A stretch of DNA of 64,000 bases, from positions 1 to 64,000 of the forward strand of contig NZ_AWNH01000112.1 in the NCBI RefSeq assembly GCF_000482245.1, in the 5' to 3' direction. Position 1 is the first letter of the stretch. Each line of letters starts with the position of its first letter. Origin of the DNA: Leptolyngbya sp. Heron Island J. GTDB taxonomy: Bacteria; Cyanobacteriota; Cyanobacteriia; Phormidesmidales; Phormidesmidaceae. A program made the position numbers and the translations under genes. The notes beneath the pieces were generated by a model, which was not told where the DNA came from, searched no databases, and saw only the letters and a list, made by a program, of their open reading frames with translations. Positions 26,698 to 34,227 of the stretch are shown in pieces.

Positions 26698-27150
26698 CTA
26701 ATTTTCGTAGTAAGTATGGGTTTCTAACTCACATACATTGATGCCATATTTCTCTAGCTTGTCTCCATCTGCGAAAACAGCCAGAAAATCATAGATACAG
26801 CCGCGATGGCCCGCCAAGGTAATAATTGTCCAGTCACCATTCGCCTGAACTATCTTGCCCGCCAGGATATCTGCTTCCCAATCTGTCGCCGTTTGGGGAG
26901 AGGCATAAAACTCCAACATGTCCACCGATGTGTCGTTGGTGAGAGTAAAGGCATAGTCAACGCTAGGAACATCGCTTGTACTTTTGGCGACAGACTTAGA
27001 AGGACCCGCCAGCGATGGCGTCTCACCTTGCCAACCAGAGACGGTATGGGCTGCCACTCCAGGCGTGGCCGATAGACCCAGTAGCATTGCGATCGCATAC
27101 GCTAATACCCGTGAATTAGCCACGAACTGGGAAAAATAAATCAGGCTCAT
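26698..27150 (-). CDS. Small secreted protein of unknown function
   Basis: 150 residues. A cleavable signal peptide (FVANSRVLAYAIAMLLGLSATPGVAAH) is followed by a domain with VDYAFTLTNDTSVDMLEFYASPQTATDWEADILAG and HRGCIYDFLAVFADGDKLEKYGINVCE. The two Cys are likely to form a disulfide in the periplasm. Similar small cyanobacterial exported proteins exist and have no known function. It ends 27 bases before the DUF2330 gene and is probably co-transcribed with it. Confidence 0.7.
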   Translation of the reverse strand: MSLIYFSQFVANSRVLAYAIAMLLGLSATPGVAAHTVSGWQGETPSLAGPSKSVAKSTSDVPSVDYAFTLTNDTSVDMLEFYASPQTATDWEADILAGKIVQANGDWTIITLAGHRGCIYDFLAVFADGDKLEKYGINVCELETHTYYEN

Positions 27151-27467
27151 CGTAGTTCATCTGCCTTAACACCATAGTCTATGACACCTACAGAACTGAC
27201 ACACAGAGAACACTGTTTGTGTTGATAACCTATCCTTATATCTGGCCTTTAGTAACAAACAGCAGAGCAAGTCAAACCACAACCATTCATAAGTTATAAC
27301 TATTGCCGCATTTAAAGTCATCTCATTTATGATGCTTATCTCGGTTTATTGCTACTCTGTTATGTGTATTTACACACCTAAGTTAAGCGCTAAACTCTCA
27401 AACCCAATGGGTATGCGGGTCGACTACTAAAAGTTAAAAGGCATACTACTCAATTATTGATTCCGCT
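27151..27467. other. Divergent promoter region
   Basis: 317 A+T-rich bases between the secreted-protein gene (leftward) and the M23 peptidase (rightward). No repeat or operator was recognised. Confidence 0.45.
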
Positions 27468-28709
27468 ATGACTGCTGCTGACAACAAGCTAATTCAGACG
27501 ACTCGAAAATCTTTACTTCAAGGGTCGCGATTGCTAACCCTGAGCCTGTTCGCCATGGTGGGCGGATTGAGTGCTGGGGCTGTTATGGCACAGACTGAAG
27601 CAGGAGCAATTGACTTAGTTATACCTGAATCCACACCTGAGGCTCCAGCGGCCCAATCATTGCCTGTTGCGCCTGAGGTGATTGTGCCTGTTACCCCTAG
27701 TAACGTTGTACCCAGCGCCATTGAGTCCTCACCAGCTGGGCCTGATGCTGTTGACTATGGCACTGTGTTTATTGAGCAAAATCAGCCGTCTGCACCCACT
27801 CTGGAGACGCTGCTCGAAGACAGTCAGCCCGCCGATCAAACCCCTGCGGTGGAATTGATTTCTCCGGCTGATTACAGCACAGGTTTAATTGATCCGACGG
27901 ACTACGGTGTTGGGGCAACACTGCCAGAGGTGGTGATTTCAGAACGCTCTAGCGGCTGTGAGTTTGCTGTTCAAACGGATAATCAACTGGCCAATGCTGC
28001 CTGTAGACAGGTGAACCTATTAGCAAGTGCGATCGCAGGCAATCAATCACAAAGTGCCATTAGCGTACCCACCATTAACATTCCAGGGCTACAGATGCCT
28101 GGCGCAACCACTGCCGCCAGTCGAGACTATTACAACAGAGCCGCACAGCCCGTGGTTCAACTACAGCTGGGCGAGAAGTTTATCTTTCCCCTGACCACCC
28201 CTGCCACAATATCATCCCTATTTGGCTGGCGCATACATCCAATTTTTGGTGTGCGGCGATTCCATTCTGGTACCGATATTGCCGCTCCCCTCGGCACTTC
28301 TGTGATCGCCACCCAGGCCGGTCGCGTTAGCCTATCCGAATATTTAGGCGGCTACGGTCTAACAGTAATCCTCCGCCACAATGACAACACCTTGGAAAGC
28401 CGCTACGCTCACCTATCGCGTCTGCTGGTCCAGCCAGGTGAATGGGTTGAACAAGGCGAGGTGATTGGCTTAGTTGGTAGCACCGGCAATTCCACCGGCC
28501 CCCACCTGCACTTTGAACTCCGGCAGCTGACCAGCAGCGGTTGGATTGTCCTCAACCCAGACTCGCTGCTAAAGCAGACCTTAGGCAGCCTGGCACAAGT
28601 CTTGGGCAACTCTTTAGTCGCTTTCACACCGTCTACAGTTGTAGCTCCCGGTAGTGGGGATGCGTTGACCGATTTACCATTTCGACCAGCACAGCCCCAC
28701 GCTAACTAG
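27468..28709 (+). CDS. M23-family (LytM-type) metallopeptidase, exported
   Basis: 413 residues. A signal peptide (LLTLSLFAMVGGLSAGAVMA) is followed by about 200 Pro/Ala/Thr-rich residues. The C-terminal M23 domain (about 245-370) is complete: zinc ligands His and Asp in RRFHSGTDIAAPLG, and the HxH motif in STGPHLHFELRQ. It probably cuts or regulates peptidoglycan cross-links in the periplasm. The linker region contains two Cys flanking NQLANAAC, likely a disulfide. It is convergent with the following gene, 13 bases apart. Confidence 0.88.
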   Translation: MTAADNKLIQTTRKSLLQGSRLLTLSLFAMVGGLSAGAVMAQTEAGAIDLVIPESTPEAPAAQSLPVAPEVIVPVTPSNVVPSAIESSPAGPDAVDYGTVFIEQNQPSAPTLETLLEDSQPADQTPAVELISPADYSTGLIDPTDYGVGATLPEVVISERSSGCEFAVQTDNQLANAACRQVNLLASAIAGNQSQSAISVPTINIPGLQMPGATTAASRDYYNRAAQPVVQLQLGEKFIFPLTTPATISSLFGWRIHPIFGVRRFHSGTDIAAPLGTSVIATQAGRVSLSEYLGGYGLTVILRHNDNTLESRYAHLSRLLVQPGEWVEQGEVIGLVGSTGNSTGPHLHFELRQLTSSGWIVLNPDSLLKQTLGSLAQVLGNSLVAFTPSTVVAPGSGDALTDLPFRPAQPHAN

Positions 28710-28722
28710 GCGTAACTATAGG

Positions 28723-29172
28723 CTAGAACACAAAGACGTTACCGTTTTCCTCAACGGTCAGATTGCTAACATCTTCATCTAGCGCATTGGTTGGCCGAAT
28801 GATAACGTCTAGTACTCCAGTGGCTTCATCAACCGCCAGTGTGGCCTGTAGTAAACCGGTCCCTGCCTGCCGATCCTTCGGAATATCCTGATAAAAGAAT
28901 GTCAGTGTGGTTGGAGCATTAAGCTGCTGCAGGGTAACATCTGCCGTAGTCATGAGACTGCGCGGCTGAGTATCCCCTAGGGCTTCATAGGTTATCGGGG
29001 CTGATGTTTGATTGACCAGACGAATCGTAACGCCCGTTTGCGCAACTGGCACCGTGGCCATTGGGATACCCAAAGATGGCGCTTGCGCAAACAAAGGCGC
29101 TTGCGCAGTTGCCAATACTGATAGCGTTGCTAAAACAGAGAGTGAAAGGGGCGTCCACCGCTTAGTTTTCAT
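28723..29172 (-). CDS. Exported hypothetical protein
   Basis: 149 residues from ATG 29172, starting MKTKRWTPLSLSVLATLSVL with a typical signal peptide cleaved around AQA. The mature part (VTIRLVNQTSAPITYEALGD, TTLTFFYQDIPKDRQAGTGL, LDVIIRPTNALDEDVSNLTV) looks like a small all-beta domain. I rejected the longer frame to 29295 because the signal peptide must be N-terminal. Function unknown; similar single-domain secreted proteins occur in cyanobacteria. Confidence 0.7.
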   Translation of the reverse strand: MKTKRWTPLSLSVLATLSVLATAQAPLFAQAPSLGIPMATVPVAQTGVTIRLVNQTSAPITYEALGDTQPRSLMTTADVTLQQLNAPTTLTFFYQDIPKDRQAGTGLLQATLAVDEATGVLDVIIRPTNALDEDVSNLTVEENGNVFVF

Positions 29173-29674
29173 AGATTTTTTAGACAATGTAGTTGATAGG
29201 TCAGTAATTTCTACCTTAAAAAAAATTGTATTGGGCTTTTCAAGCTTTGTGACACATATCTGCCAAGACCATCCAGTCCTCGACATGAATGCCATAGTCT
29301 ACGATTGATCCTAATCGCCAGGGCTGCTCAGTCACGTCCAGAAATTATTCTCTATCAAAGAAGCCCAGGGCGTAGACTTGAACGTGGGTGGATCAGCTGT
29401 CCAAGCATGACCGAGATATCTAAAATCTTTTCAATCAAAGTCTGAGATAGGCATAAATTTTGCTGTAAAAAGACTGAGTTGTTTCGTGATGCAGCCTACG
29501 GCCAGGCTAGTTTTATGAGAAGAGTCTCAGCCAACTTATGTAATTCTGTCATTCACTTCTAATCAAGGATTAAATCTACGACCGTGATGTCTGGATATGG
29601 TAGGTGACATAAGAGAGAAGACAACTGTTTTCTCTTATCGTTGATAACAGTCTAGATTCTTTGAGGTATTCACC
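29173..29674. other. Intergenic region with leader hairpin
   Basis: About 500 bases. Apart from the hairpin at 29609-29638 there is no supported gene. Confidence 0.45.
29609..29638 (+). promoter_or_regulatory. Hairpin just upstream of the GG-leader peptide gene
   Basis: ATAAGAGAGAAGAC (29609-29622) pairs with GTTTTCTCTTAT (29627-29638), with bulges. It ends 36 bases before the peptide start codon. It may be a leader structure or the terminator of an upstream transcript. Confidence 0.45.
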
Positions 29675-29854
29675 ATGACAGAAGAAACTAAGAACATTCA
29701 ATCAGATGAGCAAATTTCGGATGAGCAGCTAACAGAGGTTTCTGGTGGCAACAGTTTGCACCAGACTCGTTTGGAGCATTTGGATAATCAAACTAAGAGT
29801 GTCAAAGACATTCAGCAGGCACGCTTAGAGCACCTGGATAATCAAACTAAGTAG
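29675..29854 (+). CDS. Double-glycine-leader precursor peptide with duplicated core
   Basis: 59 residues. The acidic leader (1-25, ending ISDEQLTEVSGG) has the LS/IS-DEQL-x-x-V-x-GG pattern of leaders cleaved by C39-peptidase ABC exporters. The 34-residue core contains two copies of RLEHLDNQTK: residues 29-41 (HQTRLEHLDNQTK) and 47-59 (QQARLEHLDNQTK), joined by SVKDI, the second at the very C-terminus. No Cys, so no lanthionine. GAGGT lies 9 bases before the ATG, and a GC hairpin follows at 29912. Third-position differences between the copies suggest selection on protein sequence. No modifying enzyme or exporter with peptidase domain is adjacent; the MATE gene downstream is on the other strand. 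Confidence 0.75.
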   Translation: MTEETKNIQSDEQISDEQLTEVSGGNSLHQTRLEHLDNQTKSVKDIQQARLEHLDNQTK

Positions 29855-29911
29855 GCATCGAGACAAACGGATTTTATAAAATTCTTAATTGTCTCGTTAT
29901 GAGCTAATGCC

Positions 29912-29936
29912 AGGGCGCACCGATGTGCGCCCTTTG
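29912..29936 (+). terminator. Terminator of the peptide gene
   Basis: AGGGCGCAC / GTGCGCCCT (29912-29920 with 29925-29933), loop CGAT, followed by a short T run. It isolates the peptide gene as a monocistronic unit. Confidence 0.6.
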
Positions 29937-30145
29937 AGACTTAGGCTAATGATTGATATCCTGAACTGGATTTAATGAATACCCTACGCCATCATCCGAA
30001 CGTTCTTGGGCTGATTGTGGTTACGTGGATGCGATCGCACAGTTGGTAAATAGCGACTATCCAAATGCAATTAAACGAGGGTGGGCGTATGGTGCAAAAA
30101 TCCTGGATGGATCTACCCAATCGATTTCCCCGCATCGCATTCTTC

Positions 30146-31531
30146 TTATGCAGAGAATAGGCGCTTGCGGCGACCGATGAGCTGGTAGAGTCGCCAGCTA
30201 AAGAGGAGAGCAACGGCTGCGATCGCAACCGACTGCCCGATCCATAATCCCCGACTGCCCATATCAAGGGAAAAGCCTAGACCATAGCCAACTGATAAGC
30301 CTACACCCCAAAAGCCCAATACATTCAGCGCCATTGGTACTCGGGTATCTTGCACCCCCTGCAGGGCACCGTATACTGCCTTTTGCAACCCATCTAACAC
30401 CATCGTGATCGAAGCAATCGTTAGTAGCGGCATTGCTAGAGCAACAATGTCTGCATTTTCAGGACTGTTGATATCCAAATAGATACCAATTAGCTGTTTG
30501 GGAAACAACAGAAACGCGAGTGACCCTACCAGCATCGAGACCGTCGTCAGTCCCATACTTACCCAGGTCGCCTGTTGCATGCCGGCCAAATCTTGCTTGC
30601 CAAACCATTGACCGACGCGTACTGTGGTTGCAAAAGAAATGCCTAGCGGCACCATAAATACAACAACAATAGTTTGCAGCACGACCTGATGGGCTGCCAA
30701 CGCATCAGTCCCTAATCGGCCCATCAACAGCATGATGGTTAGAAAGAACCCCGATTCCAGACCCGAAAAGATGCCAATGGGCACACCAACCCAGGCCAGT
30801 TGCTTGAGCATGGTCAGTTTGGGCCAGTGTAAACGCTGGAGAATCCGATAGCCGCGCATAGCAGGATGAAACCGCACATATAGCGCTAGAGCCAGAGCCA
30901 TTCCCCACCAGGTGAGCGTGGTTGCTAGGGCTAACCCAGATAGTCCCATGGCGGGTAGACCCAGTTTGCCAAACCCCAAAATATAGTTGCCAACAATGTT
31001 AAACAGGGTGCCCACTACGATGATCACCATAATTGGCTTAGCCTGAGAAAGGGCAGATACGGTGGAACGCAGCACCGTAAACCCAGCCATGGGTAAAAAG
31101 CTCCAGAGAATAATATCTAGATAGGTGTCAGTCAGTTCAACAACACCAGGATTTTGGCCCATTCGAAGCATCCAGCTATTGAGTTGTCCAGTGAAGAGCA
31201 TGGCAGGAATGGCCACCAGTAACGCTAGCCAGAGTCCCTGGCGGGCTACCTGTTGAATCCGGCTTTTTTGTCCGGCTCCAAAAGCTTCAGCTACCAGCGG
31301 GCTCACCCCCATAATTACTCCGGTGAAAGCAGTCATGACCGCAATGTAGATAATGGCGGCTAGTCCACCAGCGGCTAGTACCTCCGGTCCCATGCGACCC
31401 ATCATAATAGTGTCGGCAAATCCGGTAGCTGACTGCGCCACCTGGGCACTGATCAGGGGAACGGCTAATTTAAAGAACTCATGCACTTCGGTACGTAGAG
31501 CACTCTGACGAAATGTTATGGGGAAGGTCAT
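30146..31531 (-). CDS. MATE-family multidrug/toxin efflux protein
   Basis: 461 residues, the normal NorM-type length. About 12 membrane helices in two MatE domains: FFKLAVPLISAQVAQSATGF with the usual small-residue-rich helix 1, TIMMGRMGPEVLAAGGL, FTGVIMGVSPLVAEAFGAGQ, and the second-half repeat FFLTIMLLMGRLGTDALAAH with GISFATTVRVGQWFG. It exports cationic compounds in exchange for Na+ or H+. It lies 98 bases behind the SDR gene in the same direction, so the two may form a LysR-controlled pair. Confidence 0.9.
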   Translation of the reverse strand: MTFPITFRQSALRTEVHEFFKLAVPLISAQVAQSATGFADTIMMGRMGPEVLAAGGLAAIIYIAVMTAFTGVIMGVSPLVAEAFGAGQKSRIQQVARQGLWLALLVAIPAMLFTGQLNSWMLRMGQNPGVVELTDTYLDIILWSFLPMAGFTVLRSTVSALSQAKPIMVIIVVGTLFNIVGNYILGFGKLGLPAMGLSGLALATTLTWWGMALALALYVRFHPAMRGYRILQRLHWPKLTMLKQLAWVGVPIGIFSGLESGFFLTIMLLMGRLGTDALAAHQVVLQTIVVVFMVPLGISFATTVRVGQWFGKQDLAGMQQATWVSMGLTTVSMLVGSLAFLLFPKQLIGIYLDINSPENADIVALAMPLLTIASITMVLDGLQKAVYGALQGVQDTRVPMALNVLGFWGVGLSVGYGLGFSLDMGSRGLWIGQSVAIAAVALLFSWRLYQLIGRRKRLFSA

Positions 31532-31629
31532 GGTAAAAAGCGTTTCAATATAATCACTGTAAAGAATTTGAATGGCTATCGGTATCGATGGTTTGCCACG
31601 GATCTATCAATGCTGTAGGACCAAATGGA

Positions 31630-32340
31630 TTAAATCGCCCCGGAATAGGCTTCATCAACTTTGAGGGTGGTGCCTGAAATAAATTTGGCATCGTCTGAGA
31701 GCAGAAAAGTGACAGCTTTGGCCAGCTCTTGATAGGTGGCAGGACGGCCCCACATCAGATCGTCTGGTACAGTCCATCCTTCTAGTTCGGTGATGTCATC
31801 GGCAACAAAATAGGGGGCAATGGCGTTGATGCGGATGAGATCGCACCGATATCGTTTGGCATACAGCTTGACAAAGCCTGCCATTGCCGCTCGCAAGGTG
31901 CCACTAAACGGCGTGCTCAATGATGGCTCTTGAGAATCGCTGGCAGAAATCATCACCATCGCCCCGCCACCCTGCTGTTGCATCGGTTTAGTTACCAATC
32001 GAACTAAGCGGACAACACTGAGAAACAACATTTCAAAGTTGTCAAGCCACATCTGGTCAGAAATATCGAGCAAATCAGGTCGGGGTGGATCGCCAAAACT
32101 CATGACTACGCCGTCAATGCGGCCCCATTTATCCAAGGTGTTTGTCACCAGGGTGGCCAAATCAGTTGCACTTGCTAGAGAACCCTGTAAGGCAATCCCC
32201 TGGAGCGACTGTGCTAAATCTGAAACAGAGGCCGAACGGGCTAGAAGAGACACCTTGTATCCCCGAGCTGCCAGTTCTTTAGCACAACCGGCACCAATGC
32301 CGCGGCTGGCTGCCGTCACAATTACAACTTTGTCATTCAT
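31630..32340 (-). CDS. SDR-family protein with atypical active site
   Basis: 236 residues from ATG 32340 (MNDKVVIVTAASRGIGAGCA); an upstream in-frame start adds six. The Rossmann fold and NAD(P) motif TAASRGIG are intact, and IRINAIAP is present. Where classical SDRs have Tyr-x3-Lys the sequence reads S-G-T-L-R (PFSGTLRAAMAGFVK), so the catalytic Tyr and Lys are missing. Other SDR subfamilies with LRAA at this place exist. It may bind rather than reduce, or use another mechanism. It is divergent from a LysR gene, the classic arrangement for LysR targets. Confidence 0.75.
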   Translation of the reverse strand: MNDKVVIVTAASRGIGAGCAKELAARGYKVSLLARSASVSDLAQSLQGIALQGSLASATDLATLVTNTLDKWGRIDGVVMSFGDPPRPDLLDISDQMWLDNFEMLFLSVVRLVRLVTKPMQQQGGGAMVMISASDSQEPSLSTPFSGTLRAAMAGFVKLYAKRYRCDLIRINAIAPYFVADDITELEGWTVPDDLMWGRPATYQELAKAVTFLLSDDAKFISGTTLKVDEAYSGAI

Positions 32341-32472
32341 CGTTGTTGCACCTCCCATCCCCTTAGTTGCTCACAACTTTGAGTTTGATACTGCCATGAT
32401 CTCAGCCTAATCTGTGCTTTTCTAGAAGATAAGACCCTATATGGGCACATCACCTATGCCTATCAGGAATCA

Positions 32473-33369
32473 ATGCTGAATTTTTTCAATCAACTACCCG
32501 AGCTAATTGCCTTTGTGGAAAGTGTGGAAGAGGGCAGCTTTAGTGCAGCTGCTCGGTCTTTGGGAACGACCCCTTCGGCTATTAGTAAACGTGTTGCCAA
32601 ATTAGAAGATCGGCTCAGCATACGGCTCCTGCAGCGCACGACACGGTCCCTGAGTCTGACAGCTGAAGGAACAATTTACTACGAACGTGTAGCACGACTG
32701 CTGCAGGAATTAGATGATGCTAACGACAGCATCATTTCAGGAGGGAGCCCCCGAGGTAAACTGACCATCAGCACATCCCTGGACTTTGGTCAACGGTTTC
32801 TAGTCAAGCGGCTGCCGATCTTTCTCGCCCAGTATCCAGAAATCGAGGTGAATTTGCAGTTAACTGAGCGAATAGTTGATCTAGTCACCGAAGGGATTGA
32901 TGTGGCGATTCGACTGGGGGATTTAAAAGACTCCAGCCTGATCCGCAGACACCTGGGGGCCGCTGAGTTTGTATTGTGTGCCTCTCCTGAGTATCTTGAG
33001 ACCCACGGTCAGCCAGCGACACCAGCTGATTTGGTCAATCATAATTGCATGCGTTACAACTTTGATGGTCAGCCCTTATCCTGGGAATTTCTGATTGATG
33101 GTAGCTGGCAAACAATCCCAATTCGTGGCTCGTTTAATTCCGACAGTGGTGAAGCGCTAAAAAATGCCGTGCTCAATGGTCTGGGCTTTGCTCGATTGTT
33201 GAGTTTTCATGTGCAAGAGGAGTTGGATAATCATCAGCTGGTTTCACTATTCGCTGATCAAATGCCTCCTGGATTAATGACTCAGGCGGTGTTTACCCAT
33301 CGTCGTAATTTGTCACCACGGGTTCAGGCTTTTCTTGAGTTTTTGAGTGTTCATTGCACTGTCTTCTAA
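32473..33369 (+). CDS. LysR-family transcriptional regulator
   Basis: 298 residues, the normal length. The N-terminal winged helix (FVESVEEGSFSAAARSLGTT, then SAISKRVAKLEDRLSIRLLQ) precedes the substrate-binding-fold effector domain (RGKLTISTSLDFGQRFLVKR, DVAIRLGDLKDSSLI, FVLCASPEYLETHG). It resembles the AaeR/DsdC-type CrgA-like branch. It is divergent from the SDR gene with about 130 bases between, so it probably controls the SDR-MATE unit and itself. Inducer unknown. Confidence 0.88.
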   Translation: MLNFFNQLPELIAFVESVEEGSFSAAARSLGTTPSAISKRVAKLEDRLSIRLLQRTTRSLSLTAEGTIYYERVARLLQELDDANDSIISGGSPRGKLTISTSLDFGQRFLVKRLPIFLAQYPEIEVNLQLTERIVDLVTEGIDVAIRLGDLKDSSLIRRHLGAAEFVLCASPEYLETHGQPATPADLVNHNCMRYNFDGQPLSWEFLIDGSWQTIPIRGSFNSDSGEALKNAVLNGLGFARLLSFHVQEELDNHQLVSLFADQMPPGLMTQAVFTHRRNLSPRVQAFLEFLSVHCTVF

Positions 33370-33395
33370 CACTGCTTTAAAGAGTAGAGCGCAGA

Positions 33396-34043
33396 TTACC
33401 CAAAGCTCTCGTTCAATGGGTCCAACTCACCAGTCTGTAGCCCCTCCGTTAACGACTGGGTGGCTAATTCTGCAAAGGCAACGATGGAGGCTTCATCCAT
33501 CAAAGGCAGCTGATGTTCAATCACCAGCATCGCTAAACCGTGTACTAATGACCAGGCTACCCACGCTAGCTGCTGTGGATCGCCTGGTTTTACTTTGCCA
33601 GCCGTCTGTCCGGCAACAATGGCGTCTACCAATACCAAAAATGCTTCCTCTCCGGCCTTATTCAATTCAGCACAGGAGGCTTCCCCTGGCTGAAAGGCAC
33701 TAAACATGACTCGGTAGTAGGAGGGATGTGCGATCGCAAACTTCACATAGCCCACCCCACTGGCCTGCAGACTATGCAAAGGGTCATCGGCCGATGCCAT
33801 CCCTGCCCGTAAAAAAGCTGTCAGCATCCGAAATCCTTTTTCTGCCAGTGCCGCTAACAGCGCATCCTTATCGGCAAAGTGACGATAGGGCGCTGCATTC
33901 GAGACTCCTACCCGACGAGCTACTTCCCGTAGCGATAGCGTCCGGCCATCTTTTTTTTCGTTAATCAGTGTTAAAGCACCTTCAATCAATGCCTGACGTA
34001 GATCGCCATGGTGATAGGAGGCTTCACGGTCAGACTTTGCCAT
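33396..34043 (-). CDS. TetR/AcrR-family regulator (WHG-domain type)
   Basis: 215 residues. An N-terminal TetR HTH (about 12-65, YHHGDLRQALIEGALTLINE, SLREVARRVGVSNAAPYRHF) precedes a C-terminal WHG-type ligand domain (FAIAHPSYYRVMFSAF and AWSLVHGLAMLVIEHQLPL). It is divergent from the FAD oxidoreductase gene. A large inverted repeat at 34086-34141 between the two starts is its probable operator. It ends 27 bases from the convergent LysR gene. Confidence 0.9.
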   Translation of the reverse strand: MAKSDREASYHHGDLRQALIEGALTLINEKKDGRTLSLREVARRVGVSNAAPYRHFADKDALLAALAEKGFRMLTAFLRAGMASADDPLHSLQASGVGYVKFAIAHPSYYRVMFSAFQPGEASCAELNKAGEEAFLVLVDAIVAGQTAGKVKPGDPQQLAWVAWSLVHGLAMLVIEHQLPLMDEASIVAFAELATQSLTEGLQTGELDPLNESFG

Positions 34044-34085
34044 TAATAGGGGATTTCATAGAAGGCTTAAAAAGATTTTAGCATT

Positions 34086-34141
34086 GAATGTTGACGCCGA
34101 TAACATTTGGAGTTAAGTTTATGTTGTCAGCGTTAACATTC
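34086..34141. promoter_or_regulatory. Probable TetR operator: 21-bp inverted repeat
   Basis: The left arm (34086-34106, GAATGTTGACGC then CGATAACAT) and right arm (34121-34141, ATGTTGTCA then GCGTTAACATTC) are reverse complements at 18 of 21 positions, separated by 14 bases. The repeat lies exactly between the TetR start at 34043 and the oxidoreductase start at 34228. It is large enough for two TetR dimers. Confidence 0.7.
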
Positions 34142-34227
34142 CCTTTGTCAGGGGGGTAAACGACTTATCGCTTCAAGCAAGCCATTTATTTCAAAGTTCG
34201 CGATCGCACCGACCGTTGGAGGTCACC

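Noticed and set aside
30000-30060. HIP1-type octamers such as the gcgatcgc-like site here and at many other positions as a possible specific operator
   Set aside because: They occur throughout the window, inside and outside genes, and are a general cyanobacterial genome feature.
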